Source: Anaerolineales bacterium (lineage in GTDB: Bacteria > Chloroflexota > Anaerolineae > Anaerolineales > Villigracilaceae). From it: DNA of 48,960 bases. The position numbers and the translations under genes were made by a program. How positions within the stretch are numbered: the first letter of the stretch is position 1; the number at the start of each line of letters is the position of its first letter. The notes under the pieces were generated by a model that saw only the letters and a program-made list of their open reading frames with translations, was not told where the DNA came from and did not search any database. Of the stretch, positions 32,144 to 39,976 are shown one piece after another. The stretch is from NCBI GenBank assembly GCA_017985935.1, contig JAGNWT010000018.1, positions 1 through 48,960 on the forward strand. The letters run 5' to 3'.

Positions 32144-32728
32144 ATGTCCAAGCAACCAAGTTCCTATCTGTCTTCTAAGTTGGAAGGCCGCCCGAAGGCC
32201 AATGGCAGTGGAAACGGCATTTATGCCCTGGAGCCCATCCACAAGGGTGAGCTCGTAGCCGTTTTCGGGGGCGTCGTCTATGAATGGGACGCCTTTATTC
32301 ACCTTCCTGACCGTGAGCGCAGTTTGTGTATCCAGGTGGAAGATCGTCATTTCCTGGTGCCGCGCCCCATTGGTGAAGGAGATTATGTCAATCACTCGTG
32401 CAATCCGAATGCAGGTCTTTCGGGCCAGATTGGACTCGTTGCAATGCGAGACATTAAAATCGGCGAGGAAGTTTGTTTTGACTATGCCATGAGCGATACA
32501 ATGCCGTATGATGAGTTCGACTGCGGTTGTGGCGCTCTGAATTGCCGCGGCAAAGTGGGCGGCAATGACTGGCAGAAGCCAATCCTTCAGAAACGCTATG
32601 CGGGCTTTTTTGCTCCGCACGTCCAGCGCAAGATCGATGCGATGAAAGCGGAAAAGAGCGCGGCACGCAAGAAAGTCGCCGCTACCGCCGCCGGATACGC
32701 AGGCAAGATCGCGCCGGCGTTCAAGTAA
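32144..32728 (+). CDS. SET-domain protein-lysine methyltransferase
   Basis: 194 residues. The SET core spans about 10-125: GNGIYALEPIHKGELVAVFGG, YVNHSCNPNAGLSG (the NHS-x-x-PN pseudoknot motif) and EVCFDYAMSD. A post-SET Cys cluster follows (DCGCGALNCRG). The C-terminal 30 residues are Lys/Ala-rich (KAEKSAARKKVAATA), resembling a histone or DNA-binding tail. SET enzymes transfer methyl from SAM to protein lysines; the target here is unknown. AAGGAAG lies eight bases before the ATG. It has its own promoter and terminator. Confidence 0.9.
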   Translation: MSKQPSSYLSSKLEGRPKANGSGNGIYALEPIHKGELVAVFGGVVYEWDAFIHLPDRERSLCIQVEDRHFLVPRPIGEGDYVNHSCNPNAGLSGQIGLVAMRDIKIGEEVCFDYAMSDTMPYDEFDCGCGALNCRGKVGGNDWQKPILQKRYAGFFAPHVQRKIDAMKAEKSAARKKVAATAAGYAGKIAPAFK

Positions 32729-32732
32729 GGTT

Positions 32733-32768
32733 AAAAAACTCCGAGCTGAAAGGCTCGGAGTTTTTTTT
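32733..32768. terminator. Bidirectional intrinsic terminator
   Basis: AAAAAACTCCGAGC and its complement around a 6-base loop, then T8. It separates the SET gene from the convergent methyltransferase-like gene. Confidence 0.95.
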
Positions 32769-32770
32769 AT

Positions 32771-33445
32771 TCACCAAATGAAGGGGATGAGTCGGTACTT
32801 TGTCTTTTTCTTGTATTCCACATAGCCGGGCAGATCTTTTTCGAGGGCGAGTTCTTCGTCTTTGGTGCGCGCGACAATAATGGGGATGATGCCGAGGGCT
32901 GGAAGTACCGCCCACAAAGAGCCGAGCGCGAGCGGGGATGCGACATAGAGCAGGATCGCCCCGACGTACATGGGATGCCTCACGACCGAGTATAGACCGG
33001 TGTCGATCACTTTTTGATCTTCGGCAACTTCGATGACGCGCGAGGCAAAACTGTTGATCTGCATCACGCGGAACACAATGAGATACCCCAAAAGCACGCA
33101 CGCATCCGCGGCAAGGACCACGCCTGTGGGCAGGTCTGACCATCCGAAGCGTTTGTCAAAGCCGGGCAGGATGAATGCCAGCAGAAAGAAGATATAGGAA
33201 AACTGGAGGATCTGTCTTTGCTCTGCGCGTTGTTCCTTTAGGCGCATTCGGCGCTCTAGTAATTCGGGATTGTTCTTTAGGAGGTAGAACATTGCAAAGA
33301 ACATGGGGGTGATCAAGATGGATATGTAGACCCATGCCTGCCAGTATTCCCATGTGCCTGCAGGTAGAAAGAAGAAAAGCATAAAGATGGGGATACTGCC
33401 AAGAATACGGCTGAGTACGGTGATTACAAGTTGAGTGCGCGGCAT
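32771..33445 (-). CDS. Isoprenylcysteine carboxyl methyltransferase-like membrane protein
   Basis: 224 residues, five or six transmembrane helices. The C-terminal part has DTGLYSVVRHPMYVGAILLYVASPLALGS and TKDEELALEKDLPGYVEYKKKTKYRLIP, the RHP-x-Y and E-x-x-L signatures of the ICMT/PEMT/NnrU-like superfamily. These bind SAM in the membrane and methylate carboxyls, lipids or are uncharacterised. The substrate is unknown. AGGAG precedes the ATG, with TATAAT at 33474-33469. Confidence 0.85.
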   Translation of the reverse strand: MPRTQLVITVLSRILGSIPIFMLFFFLPAGTWEYWQAWVYISILITPMFFAMFYLLKNNPELLERRMRLKEQRAEQRQILQFSYIFFLLAFILPGFDKRFGWSDLPTGVVLAADACVLLGYLIVFRVMQINSFASRVIEVAEDQKVIDTGLYSVVRHPMYVGAILLYVASPLALGSLWAVLPALGIIPIIVARTKDEELALEKDLPGYVEYKKKTKYRLIPFIW

Positions 33446-33468
33446 ATTCGACTCCTGATGGATACACT

Positions 33469-33474
33469 ATTATA
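33469..33474 (-). promoter_or_regulatory. -10 box of the ICMT-like gene
   Basis: TATAAT on the minus strand, 23 bases before the ATG; the nearest -35-like TTGAAA is at 20-bp spacing, so the promoter is only partly convincing. Confidence 0.45.
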
Positions 33475-33617
33475 GTAGCAGACAGGTTGATTCGTTTCAA
33501 GCATGACAATTTGAAACCCAAACAACATATCGATTATTATCGTGCTACAATGATTATAGAGAGAGAAAAAGGAAGGGGAGCAGACTTCAAGATATTCTCG
33601 ACTCAAAAAGGATAAAC

Positions 33618-34052
33618 ATGGATAAAAAAGAAAGTAAGAACCCCCTCCTGGCCGGGCTGATCAATGTTTTAATTCCCGGGTCGAGTCATGTATATGTGAA
33701 CAAGGATTGGGGAAAATTTATCAGGGCATTCCTCGTCAGTATTCTTGTGCTGGGAGCGGGCGGGGCAATGGCAGATATTGTGCAGGGCGCTCGCGGCTTC
33801 GCTCTACCGCAGGGAGTATGCACAGGCACTCTTTTGTTGATCGTTGCCTCTGTGTTGTTCTCCGCCGGGTACAAGATCGGGAGAACCCGACTTCAAGAGG
33901 CAAATGCTTCCACCTTTTATAATTCAAAGCGACAACCTTCGCATGGAAGTATTGCGGCGCAGCATGCTGAAGCCCAAAAAATGCGTGATGAAGGTTTGAT
34001 CTCTGAGCAGGAATTTGAGGACAAGAACGAAAAAATGGATTCGAACGGGTAG
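33618..34052 (+). CDS. Small membrane protein with C-terminal SHOCT-like helix pair
   Basis: 144 residues. The N-terminal KNPLLAGLINVLIPGSSHVYVNKDWGKFI resembles the TM2-like 'P-x-x-A-xx-x-x-PGxG' start of small membrane proteins. Two transmembrane helices follow (about 30-52 and 68-88). The C-terminal KMRDEGLISEQEFEDKNEKM is a SHOCT-type motif. Function unknown. AAGGA is six bases upstream of the ATG, and TACAAT about 50 bases upstream may be its -10. Confidence 0.75.
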   Translation: MDKKESKNPLLAGLINVLIPGSSHVYVNKDWGKFIRAFLVSILVLGAGGAMADIVQGARGFALPQGVCTGTLLLIVASVLFSAGYKIGRTRLQEANASTFYNSKRQPSHGSIAAQHAEAQKMRDEGLISEQEFEDKNEKMDSNG

Positions 34053-34073
34053 TAGAAACTTATCAGGTCTCAT

Positions 34074-34112
34074 AAACATAAAAACTCAGCTATGTGCTGA
34101 GTTTTTATGTTT
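34074..34112. terminator. Bidirectional intrinsic terminator
   Basis: AAACATAAAAACTCAGC and its exact 17-bp complement flank TATGT. It separates the small membrane protein gene from convergent pckA. Confidence 0.92.
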
Positions 34113-34121
34113 AATCGAGTA

Positions 34122-35768
34122 TCAGACCTTCGGTCCCGCGTCGATCACTTCCTGCGGTGTGCCGTCTGTGAACTTCGCAAAGTTTTGAATAAAACGCATT
34201 GCGAGATCTTTATATCTTCTGTCATACTCCTTTTGATCGTGCCAGGAAGTTGCGGGATTCATCACCTCATCGGGAACATTCGGGCAGGATTGAGGAACCT
34301 CAAAACCAAAAATGGGATCCTTCTTGAATTGGACAGTGTTCAACTTTCCTTCCAATGCCGCGTTCAACAGTGCGCGGGTGTATTTGATGGAGATGCGTTT
34401 ACCCACGCCGTAGGGCCCGCCAACCCAGCCGGTGTTCACCAGCCAGCAGGTAACGCCATAACGCTCGATCTTGTTCTTGAGCAGTTCGGCATATTTATAC
34501 GGATGGTGCACCATGAACGGCCCCCCGAAGCAGGCGCTGAAGGTGATCTCCGGTTCCTTGCCCAAACCGACCTCTGTCCCTGCGATCTTGGATGTGTACC
34601 CGCTGATAAATTGATACAAAGCCTGGTTGGGTGTGAGCCGCGCAATGGGCGGCATCACTCCGCTCGCATCACAAGTCAGCAGGATGACATTCTTTGGATG
34701 CCCCGCCTTCTTTTCGGGTACCGCATTGGCGATCAGCTCCAGCGGATAGGATGCGCGGGTATTTTCAGTCAGCGAATCATCGTCCAGATCGATCATGCGG
34801 GTGATGGGGTCGAAGGGGACGTTCTCAAGGATGGTGCCGAAGTGTCTCGTTGTTGCGTAGATCTCTGGTTCGGCGGATTCCGAAAGACCGATGACCTTGG
34901 CGTAGCATCCGCCTTCAAAGTTGAAAACGCCGTTATCGCTCCAGCCATGCTCATCGTCACCGATCAGGCGGCGGGTCGGGTCGGCCGAGAGCGTTGTCTT
35001 GCCTGTTCCGCTCAGACCGAAGAACAGGGCAACGTCATCCGCATTGTGCGGGTTCACGTTGGCCGAGCAGTGCATGGAGAGCACACCTTCCAAAGGCAGC
35101 AGGTAATTCAAAATGGTGAAGACCGACTTTTTGATCTCACCGGCGTACGCGGTATTGCCGATGATCGCGAGCTTCTTCTCGAATGAGAGGCAGATAAAAG
35201 TTTCGCTTGCGGTATTGTCCACTGCAGGCGAGCCTTTGAAAGAAGGCATGGCGATAATGGTGAATTCAGGGATGAAGCGTTTGTATTCTTCAAGTGATTG
35301 CGGAAGGATGAACATGTTTCGAACAAAATGGCTGTGCCATGCAAGTTCGGTCACAATGCGGACGGGGAGCCGGTAGGATTCGTCCGCGCCGCCATATACA
35401 TCCTGGACGAAGACGTCTCGTCCCTGCATGAACCCAAGCATGCGGTCATACAGGACCTCGAACTTTTCCGCCGCAAATGGCCGGTTGTAAACTCCCCACC
35501 AAATGTTGTTTTCAGAGTCGGTATGCCGTACAACAAATTTATCATTTGCACTACGCGCGGTGTGCTTGCCGGTATTGGCTACGAAGGGACCACCTGATAC
35601 AAGGGCGCCTTCTCCGCGGAAGATGGCTTCCTCCACCAATGCTTCGGTGGTGAGATTCCAGTATGCGAGGCGCAGATTGATAACGCCTTGATTCGAGAGG
35701 TTGAAATCTGCTTTGCGGTTTTGAGCGATGGCTTCAGCAGGGGTTTTGATATTGAGTAGGTTATTCAT
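34122..35768 (-). CDS. pckA: Phosphoenolpyruvate carboxykinase (ATP)
   Basis: 548 residues, typical of ATP-dependent PEPCK. Motifs: FICLSFEKKLAIIGNTAYAGEIKKS (metal and substrate Lys), GLSGTGKTTLSADP (P-loop), IGDDEHGW (second metal Asp), ENTRASYPLE and LTCDASGVMPP. It converts oxaloacetate to PEP in gluconeogenesis, or the reverse in some anaerobes. ATG at 35768 has GGAG eight bases upstream; the longer open frame is non-coding. With malic enzyme and the aspartate aminotransferase nearby it marks C3-C4 metabolism. Confidence 0.96.
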   Translation of the reverse strand: MNNLLNIKTPAEAIAQNRKADFNLSNQGVINLRLAYWNLTTEALVEEAIFRGEGALVSGGPFVANTGKHTARSANDKFVVRHTDSENNIWWGVYNRPFAAEKFEVLYDRMLGFMQGRDVFVQDVYGGADESYRLPVRIVTELAWHSHFVRNMFILPQSLEEYKRFIPEFTIIAMPSFKGSPAVDNTASETFICLSFEKKLAIIGNTAYAGEIKKSVFTILNYLLPLEGVLSMHCSANVNPHNADDVALFFGLSGTGKTTLSADPTRRLIGDDEHGWSDNGVFNFEGGCYAKVIGLSESAEPEIYATTRHFGTILENVPFDPITRMIDLDDDSLTENTRASYPLELIANAVPEKKAGHPKNVILLTCDASGVMPPIARLTPNQALYQFISGYTSKIAGTEVGLGKEPEITFSACFGGPFMVHHPYKYAELLKNKIERYGVTCWLVNTGWVGGPYGVGKRISIKYTRALLNAALEGKLNTVQFKKDPIFGFEVPQSCPNVPDEVMNPATSWHDQKEYDRRYKDLAMRFIQNFAKFTDGTPQEVIDAGPKV

Positions 35769-35858
35769 GATTTGTTCTCCAGTAAGTCGCAGGTTAAGGT
35801 TGAAGGCTGCGTGAATTGGGCAATGTCTGAAACCTGTGAACTGCAACTTGAGGGCATC

Positions 35859-37076
35859 TCACATCCAATCTCGAATCATTTTCTTGTCGCCGATATAAAT
35901 TTCATTGGGCGAGGTCGGGTCAAGCGCCCACTTGATGCGGGCGATGCCTTCGGTGATCTCCTTGACGGAGCCGGCAAACGAAATGCGGATGTGCCCTTCC
36001 ATGCCAAATTCCTTGCCAGGCACAGTGACCACCATCGCCTTCTTAAGTAGGAATTTGGAGACTTCCACCGAATTTCCATTAAAGGCGCGGAGGTCGGGCA
36101 GAGCGTAGAAGGTCCCTTTTGGCTCAATCAATCGCGCCCCATTGAAGGTTCTCATTTCCTGCAAGACCACATCACGATTGTTTTGGATATGCAGTCGCAG
36201 CGCTTCCACTACAGACTGCAGCCCATTCAGCGCGCCTTCGGCGGCGGCTTGAGCGATCGGGGAAACGCAGGATGTTGTTTGCGCAAGCACATTGGTCATC
36301 ACTTTGATCAACTCTCTTGGAGCCACCACCCAGCCGATGCGAAAGCCCGTCATGCCATAGAGTTTAGCCACTCCATTGACCACGATAATATGGGAGTTTT
36401 CAACATCCTTGTTGGTGAAAGAATAAGCTGGGGGAGCAACATTGCGGTCGAATGTCAGCTTGTGATAGATGTCATCACAGATCATGAAAATGCCCTTACG
36501 CTCGCACATGTTCACGATCTTCTCGATCAATTCGGGCGGGTACACTGCACCGGATGGATTGTTCGGGCTATTCACAATGATCGCGCGGGTGGAAGATGTG
36601 ACAGCGCGCTCAATATCCTCGAAGCGGGGAGTGAACGTTCCGTCTTCAGGGGTAACGATTACTGGAACGCCAAGGCACATCCGGATCATTTCGGTGTACG
36701 AGACCCAATAAGGGGCAATGACGATCACCTCGTCCTGTGGATTGAGGATCGAGTAAAAGATATTGTAAAGAGATTGCTTTGCGCCATTGGTGATGATGAC
36801 ATTCTCAGGCGCGACAAGGCGGTTGTAATTTTCTTCTGTATACCGAATGACCGCCTTCTTCATGGATGGCAGCCCATCAGGTGGAGCGTATTTCACATCT
36901 CCGCTGGTAAGTTTGGCGCCAGAGGCCAGAACCGCGGCGATGGGAGTCTTGTTCTTTGGTTCCCCGATACCCAGATTGATCACAGCTTCTCCTCGTTCAC
37001 GCAGGAGACGGGCTTCCTCATTGAGCGCGAAAGTCGGGGATTCGGCGATATCACTTGCGAGTTTACTTAATTTCAT
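35859..37076 (-). CDS. Aspartate/aromatic-type aminotransferase (fold-type I, class I)
   Basis: 405 residues. LGIGEPKNKTPI, TNGAKQSLYNIFYSIL (phosphate cup), NSPNNPSGAVYPP (PLP ring Asn), CDDIYHKL (Asp/Tyr) and NGVAKLYGMTGFRIGW with the Schiff-base Lys. The C-terminal region contains the substrate Arg (HIRISFAG). Best called aspartate or broad-specificity aminotransferase. AAGGAG lies five bases before ATG. Upstream on the same strand are a Cys-rich short ORF and a strong terminator; I see no convincing promoter between that terminator and this gene, so it may depend on read-through. Confidence 0.92.
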   Translation of the reverse strand: MKLSKLASDIAESPTFALNEEARLLRERGEAVINLGIGEPKNKTPIAAVLASGAKLTSGDVKYAPPDGLPSMKKAVIRYTEENYNRLVAPENVIITNGAKQSLYNIFYSILNPQDEVIVIAPYWVSYTEMIRMCLGVPVIVTPEDGTFTPRFEDIERAVTSSTRAIIVNSPNNPSGAVYPPELIEKIVNMCERKGIFMICDDIYHKLTFDRNVAPPAYSFTNKDVENSHIIVVNGVAKLYGMTGFRIGWVVAPRELIKVMTNVLAQTTSCVSPIAQAAAEGALNGLQSVVEALRLHIQNNRDVVLQEMRTFNGARLIEPKGTFYALPDLRAFNGNSVEVSKFLLKKAMVVTVPGKEFGMEGHIRISFAGSVKEITEGIARIKWALDPTSPNEIYIGDKKMIRDWM

Positions 37077-37133
37077 TTTTCTCCTTAATTTTGTTGCAAG
37101 ATATCAATGATGCCTTAAGGGTTTGAGCGATTA

Positions 37134-37170
37134 AAACAAAATCTGGTCAGGCAAATCTGCACTGACCAGA
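37134..37170 (-). terminator. Intrinsic terminator overlapping the end of the Cys-rich ORF
   Basis: On the minus strand TCTGGTCAG (37170-37162) and CTGACCAGA (37150-37142) pair, with GCA/TGC extending the stem around a 4-base loop; TTTTGTTTT follows. The stop codon of the short ORF lies in the 3' arm. Confidence 0.88.
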
Positions 37171-37233
37171 TACACTTCCACAACCGCAAGATGAAGCGGC
37201 GCTGACAATCGTATTGTCAGACAAAGCATTCAT
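37147..37233 (-). CDS. Putative Cys-rich 28-residue peptide, leaderless
   Basis: ATG at 37233, TGA at 37149-37147. The peptide begins MNALSDNTIVSAAS and continues SCGCGSVSGQCRFA, with three Cys in ten residues. A consensus TATAAT ends six bases before the ATG, so the transcript would be leaderless. Inside the ORF is an 8-bp hairpin (CTGACAAT-3-ATTGTCAG, 37220-37202). An intrinsic terminator overlaps the last codons. It could be a leader peptide controlling the aminotransferase, a small metal- or thiol-binding peptide, or a modified-peptide precursor. I do not recognise it. Confidence 0.55.
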   Translation of the reverse strand: MNALSDNTIVSAASSCGCGSVSGQCRFA

Positions 37234-37239
37234 AATTTC

Positions 37240-37268
37240 ATTATACTACACGGGTTTAAAGCGATTAA
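37240..37268 (-). promoter_or_regulatory. Promoter of the Cys-rich ORF
   Basis: TATAAT (37245-37240) with a weak TTAATC (37268-37263) at 17-bp spacing on the minus strand. The start codon follows the -10 by six bases. Confidence 0.6.
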
Positions 37269-37317
37269 TTATGTTGGTAATGTTTTCTGGATAATAAATG
37301 TCACTGATTACAGGCGA

Positions 37318-38559
37318 CTATTGGCAGGTGAATGTCCCTGCTTGAACTTCATTGGCCTGATTCCAGAGCTTTTCAAACTCCTGCAAGTACAATGCTGCGA
37401 TCTCTGGGTTATCCAGAATGACCACATTCTCTTCATTTGATTCGTCCGCATTAGTGGAGAAGTTCAAAGATCCGGTGATGACAATACTTTCGTCCACAAT
37501 GATGATCTTGTCGTGCAGGAAGCTTGGGTTTCCATCCTGACGTGCTGGCACCTGGGCGCACCAGAAAGTCCGTAGTTCAGAGCGTGTGCCATTGCTGGAG
37601 AACGTCTCAAAAATTCCTTTCACGTCCACTCCGGCTTTTGAACGGTCGATCATGGATTGAGCAAGCGGGTAGTCGGTGAAACTGAAAGCCAGAAACCGGA
37701 TGCTTCTTTGCGCGTCATTGACCACTGCGATCAAATTGCTCAAGGCGTTATCTTCAGATGAGAAGATCACTTGAATGGGGGTACCGTCCAGGATCGCCCA
37801 TTGATTGCTGATCGTGGATGGCGCGCGCGGACCTAATTGCCCGTTCCACATTTCTTGAAACTCACGCTCGAAAATGAACGCCACTTCAGGCGAGCGGATC
37901 ACGAGCACATTATTGTTTTGTTTGAATATCCCATTGACCGTGACATTGGTGGAACCTGTCCATGTGATCTGCTGGTCGAAGATCCAAAATTTGTTGTGCA
38001 TCAACGCCGACCGCCCCGCATCATCCTTGACCTCGATGCCTGCTCCTAATAACAAGGCGAATTGACCGCGCCCCGGTTGGATGTCATATTCAAGACCGTT
38101 CTCATTGTCCGTGATCCACTTTACATCCACGCCGCGGTTTTTTGCCGCAATGAGCGCTTCCGCCACCGGTGTGAGATTGAATTCGAAGGATGCAATGTGG
38201 ATGCTGCTTTGAGCGTTGTTGATGAACTCGATCAGTTTTTCTTCGATCGAACCGGTCAGCACCTCGGGGTTATTGATCGTGAGCGGATCGGTGAAATATA
38301 CTTCCCACCATTTTGCAGAGGGCAGAGGAGGAACGGGTGTCTCAGTTTCCGGTAATGGCAAAAAAACTTCGGGGGTGTCGGTGATCGGGACAATAAATTC
38401 TGGTGTGTCGGTCACCGGAACGATGAACGGTTCGGGAGTGTCTGATGCGTAGAAAGGGATCTGTGTTACCGGCGCGGGGTAATTTGTAGGGATCTCATCA
38501 AGCGGAGTGCAGGATGCCAGTAAGAGCAGGAAAGTAGCAACAACTTTTTTTCTAATCAT
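37318..38559 (-). CDS. Phospholipase D-like lipoprotein
   Basis: 413 residues. The N-terminal signal ends in a lipobox (LLLLASC), so the mature protein is lipid-anchored outside the membrane. A Pro/Thr-rich linker (about 30-80) holds imperfect repeats of VPVTDTPEF and VPITDTPEV. Two PLD half-domains follow, each with an intact HKD motif: MHNKFWIFD with GSTN, and LHDKIIIVD with GSLNFS. Such enzymes cleave or transfer phosphodiesters of lipids or nucleic acids. The substrate is unknown. It lies downstream of fabD but after a terminator. Confidence 0.9.
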   Translation of the reverse strand: MIRKKVVATFLLLLASCTPLDEIPTNYPAPVTQIPFYASDTPEPFIVPVTDTPEFIVPITDTPEVFLPLPETETPVPPLPSAKWWEVYFTDPLTINNPEVLTGSIEEKLIEFINNAQSSIHIASFEFNLTPVAEALIAAKNRGVDVKWITDNENGLEYDIQPGRGQFALLLGAGIEVKDDAGRSALMHNKFWIFDQQITWTGSTNVTVNGIFKQNNNVLVIRSPEVAFIFEREFQEMWNGQLGPRAPSTISNQWAILDGTPIQVIFSSEDNALSNLIAVVNDAQRSIRFLAFSFTDYPLAQSMIDRSKAGVDVKGIFETFSSNGTRSELRTFWCAQVPARQDGNPSFLHDKIIIVDESIVITGSLNFSTNADESNEENVVILDNPEIAALYLQEFEKLWNQANEVQAGTFTCQ

Positions 38560-38585
38560 AAGATGTATCTTTCATGTATGGAATC

Positions 38586-38610
38586 AAAAATGCAGGAGTG
38601 AACTCCTGCA
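38586..38610 (-). terminator. Intrinsic terminator after fabD
   Basis: Minus strand: TGCAGGAGT and ACTCCTGCA around two bases, then T5. It lies eight bases after the fabD stop. Confidence 0.88.
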
Positions 38611-38617
38611 TTGTACA

Positions 38618-39562
38618 TTATTCGGTGAGGGCTGAAAAATCCTGGGGGGTACCGAGCGGGAAGTTCGCCGCTCCATTTGCGATTCGTTTGACCAGCCCGC
38701 CAAGCACGGTTCCGGTGCCAACTTCCAGAAAGGTGTCGATTCCATTCGAAGTCATATACCCTACAGATTCGGTCCATCGGACGCGAGACTGCATTTGGGC
38801 GATCAGGTCCGCTTGGGCAGATGCGGCATCTGTCAACGGTGCGGCGTGAACATTGCCGATCACTGCGATCTTCGGGTTAGAGAATTTCGCAGATAACACG
38901 GTCTCGTTCCATTCCTGCTGAATGGGATTCATCAACGCCGAATGTGCGGCGATCGAGACCGCGAGAGGCAGGGCGCGTTTCGCTCCAGCCGTTTTGGCTA
39001 ATGACATGGCACGCTCCACGGCAGGTTTGGAGCCAGAGATCACCACTTGCCCGGGGCAGTTGTCATTGGCGATCTGAACAGAGTCTTCAGCGGCGCTGGC
39101 TTCAGCGCATACTTTTTCAAGGACGGGGATGTCCAGCCCCAAAATGGCTGCCATTCCGCCGGGAGCAAGTTCACCTGCGCGCTTCATCAACTCTGCACGC
39201 CTGCGGACAAGGCGCAACCCATCCTCGAAGGAAAAGGTTTCTGCCGCGGCGAGGGCAGATAATTCGCCGAGGGAATGCCCTGCCAATAGGGCAGGCTTCA
39301 GGCCGGGGTACAGATGCGTGAAAGTGCGGTAGGCTGCGATCGAATGAATGAAAAGTGCGGGCTGGGTATTGACCGTGTCGTTTAGTTCTTCAGCCGCGCC
39401 TTCCATCATCATTTTGGAAAGTTCGAAACCGAGGATCGAATCTGCTTCTTCAAACGTATTTTTTGCGATCGGGTATTGGCTGCTCAGATCTTTCCCCATG
39501 CCAAGGGTCTGTGAACCCTGCCCGGGGAAAATGAACGCTGTTTTTGTAATATCGATTTTCAT
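38618..39562 (-). CDS. fabD: Malonyl-CoA:ACP transacylase
   Basis: 314 residues. IFPGQGSQTLGMG (oxyanion hole), AGHSLGELSAL with catalytic Ser97, VRRRAELM (the Arg that binds the malonyl carboxyl) and SIAAHSALM with His207. It loads malonyl onto ACP in fatty-acid synthesis. ATG at 39562 has GGAGG four bases upstream; an ATG 15 bases earlier lacks one. It follows rpmF, a common fab-cluster partner, although no other fab genes are present here. Confidence 0.95.
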   Translation of the reverse strand: MKIDITKTAFIFPGQGSQTLGMGKDLSSQYPIAKNTFEEADSILGFELSKMMMEGAAEELNDTVNTQPALFIHSIAAYRTFTHLYPGLKPALLAGHSLGELSALAAAETFSFEDGLRLVRRRAELMKRAGELAPGGMAAILGLDIPVLEKVCAEASAAEDSVQIANDNCPGQVVISGSKPAVERAMSLAKTAGAKRALPLAVSIAAHSALMNPIQQEWNETVLSAKFSNPKIAVIGNVHAAPLTDAASAQADLIAQMQSRVRWTESVGYMTSNGIDTFLEVGTGTVLGGLVKRIANGAANFPLGTPQDFSALTE

Positions 39563-39586
39563 AAAGCCTCCAGACACTTAAAACAC

Positions 39587-39615
39587 AAACGGGCCGTGAT
39601 AGTCACGACCCGTTT
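39587..39615 (-). terminator. Hairpin between rpmF and fabD
   Basis: AAACGGG-c-CGTGA and TCACG-a-CCCGTTT around three bases; on the minus strand GTGTTTT follows. It can reduce read-through from rpmF into fabD. Confidence 0.7.
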
Positions 39616-39630
39616 ATAGCGCTGAAAAAA

Positions 39631-39831
39631 CTACTCGCTGGCTTTCTTTTCTTTTTTGACCTGGACAACTTCGCGTCCATTGTAGAAGCCGCAGCTCGAG
39701 CAGATGGTGTGCGGCAGGCGCTTGGCACCGCAGTTGGAGCATGAAACGGTGTTAACAGCTGTCAAAGCATCTTGTGAACGACGGCGGTCGCGGCGTCCTT
39801 TGGAGTGCTTGCGCTTTGGATGTGGGGTCAT
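39631..39831 (-). CDS. rpmF: Large ribosomal subunit protein bL32
   Basis: 66 residues. The basic N-terminus MTPHPKRKHSKGRRDRRRS is followed by a zinc ribbon, CSNCGAKRLPHTICSSCGFYNGR, with both CxxC pairs intact (the C+ form). It contacts 23S rRNA near the exit side of the 50S subunit. GGAG lies ten bases before ATG. The usual yceD (DUF177) partner is absent upstream. Confidence 0.97.
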   Translation of the reverse strand: MTPHPKRKHSKGRRDRRRSQDALTAVNTVSCSNCGAKRLPHTICSSCGFYNGREVVQVKKEKKASE

Positions 39832-39859
39832 TTCTTACTTTCTCCTTTATACATACATA

Positions 39860-39882
39860 AGACGGGCTCTGTGGGCCCGTCT
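39860..39882 (-). promoter_or_regulatory. Hairpin in the rpmF mRNA leader
   Basis: AGACGGGC and GCCCGTCT (8 bp) around a 7-base loop, between the rpmF promoter and its ribosome site. No T-run follows. It may be a stability element or a site for translational control. Confidence 0.5.
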
Positions 39883-39907
39883 GTTTGGTTTCGAACGAAG
39901 CGGGCTG

Positions 39908-39936
39908 ATTATAAGGGTAGGAGGCGTAAGCGTCAA
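39908..39936 (-). promoter_or_regulatory. Strong promoter of rpmF
   Basis: TTGACG (39936-39931), exactly 17 bp, TATAAT (39913-39908) on the minus strand: 11 of 12 consensus bases, as expected for a ribosomal protein gene. Leader about 70 bases. Confidence 0.8.
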
Positions 39937-39937
39937 G

Positions 39938-39968
39938 AAAAACACGAAGCAAAATGCTTCGTGTTTTT
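39938..39968 (-). terminator. Intrinsic terminator after the multicopper oxidase gene
   Basis: AAAAACACGAAGC and its complement around AAAAT; on the minus strand T5 follows. It lies next to the rpmF -35 box. Confidence 0.9.
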
Positions 39969-39976
39969 CTATCTTT

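Noticed and set aside
34107..35186. Open frame of 359 codons on the plus strand
   Set aside because: Exact antisense of pckA, with no ribosome site and Cys/Arg/His-rich composition typical of a shadow frame.
36183..37070. Open frame of 295 codons on the plus strand
   Set aside because: Antisense of the aminotransferase gene; no start signal or recognisable domain.
37838..38470. Repeated VPVTDTPE-like segments as a possible tandem repeat locus
   Set aside because: Only two or three imperfect copies, readily explained as the Pro/Thr-rich linker of the PLD lipoprotein.
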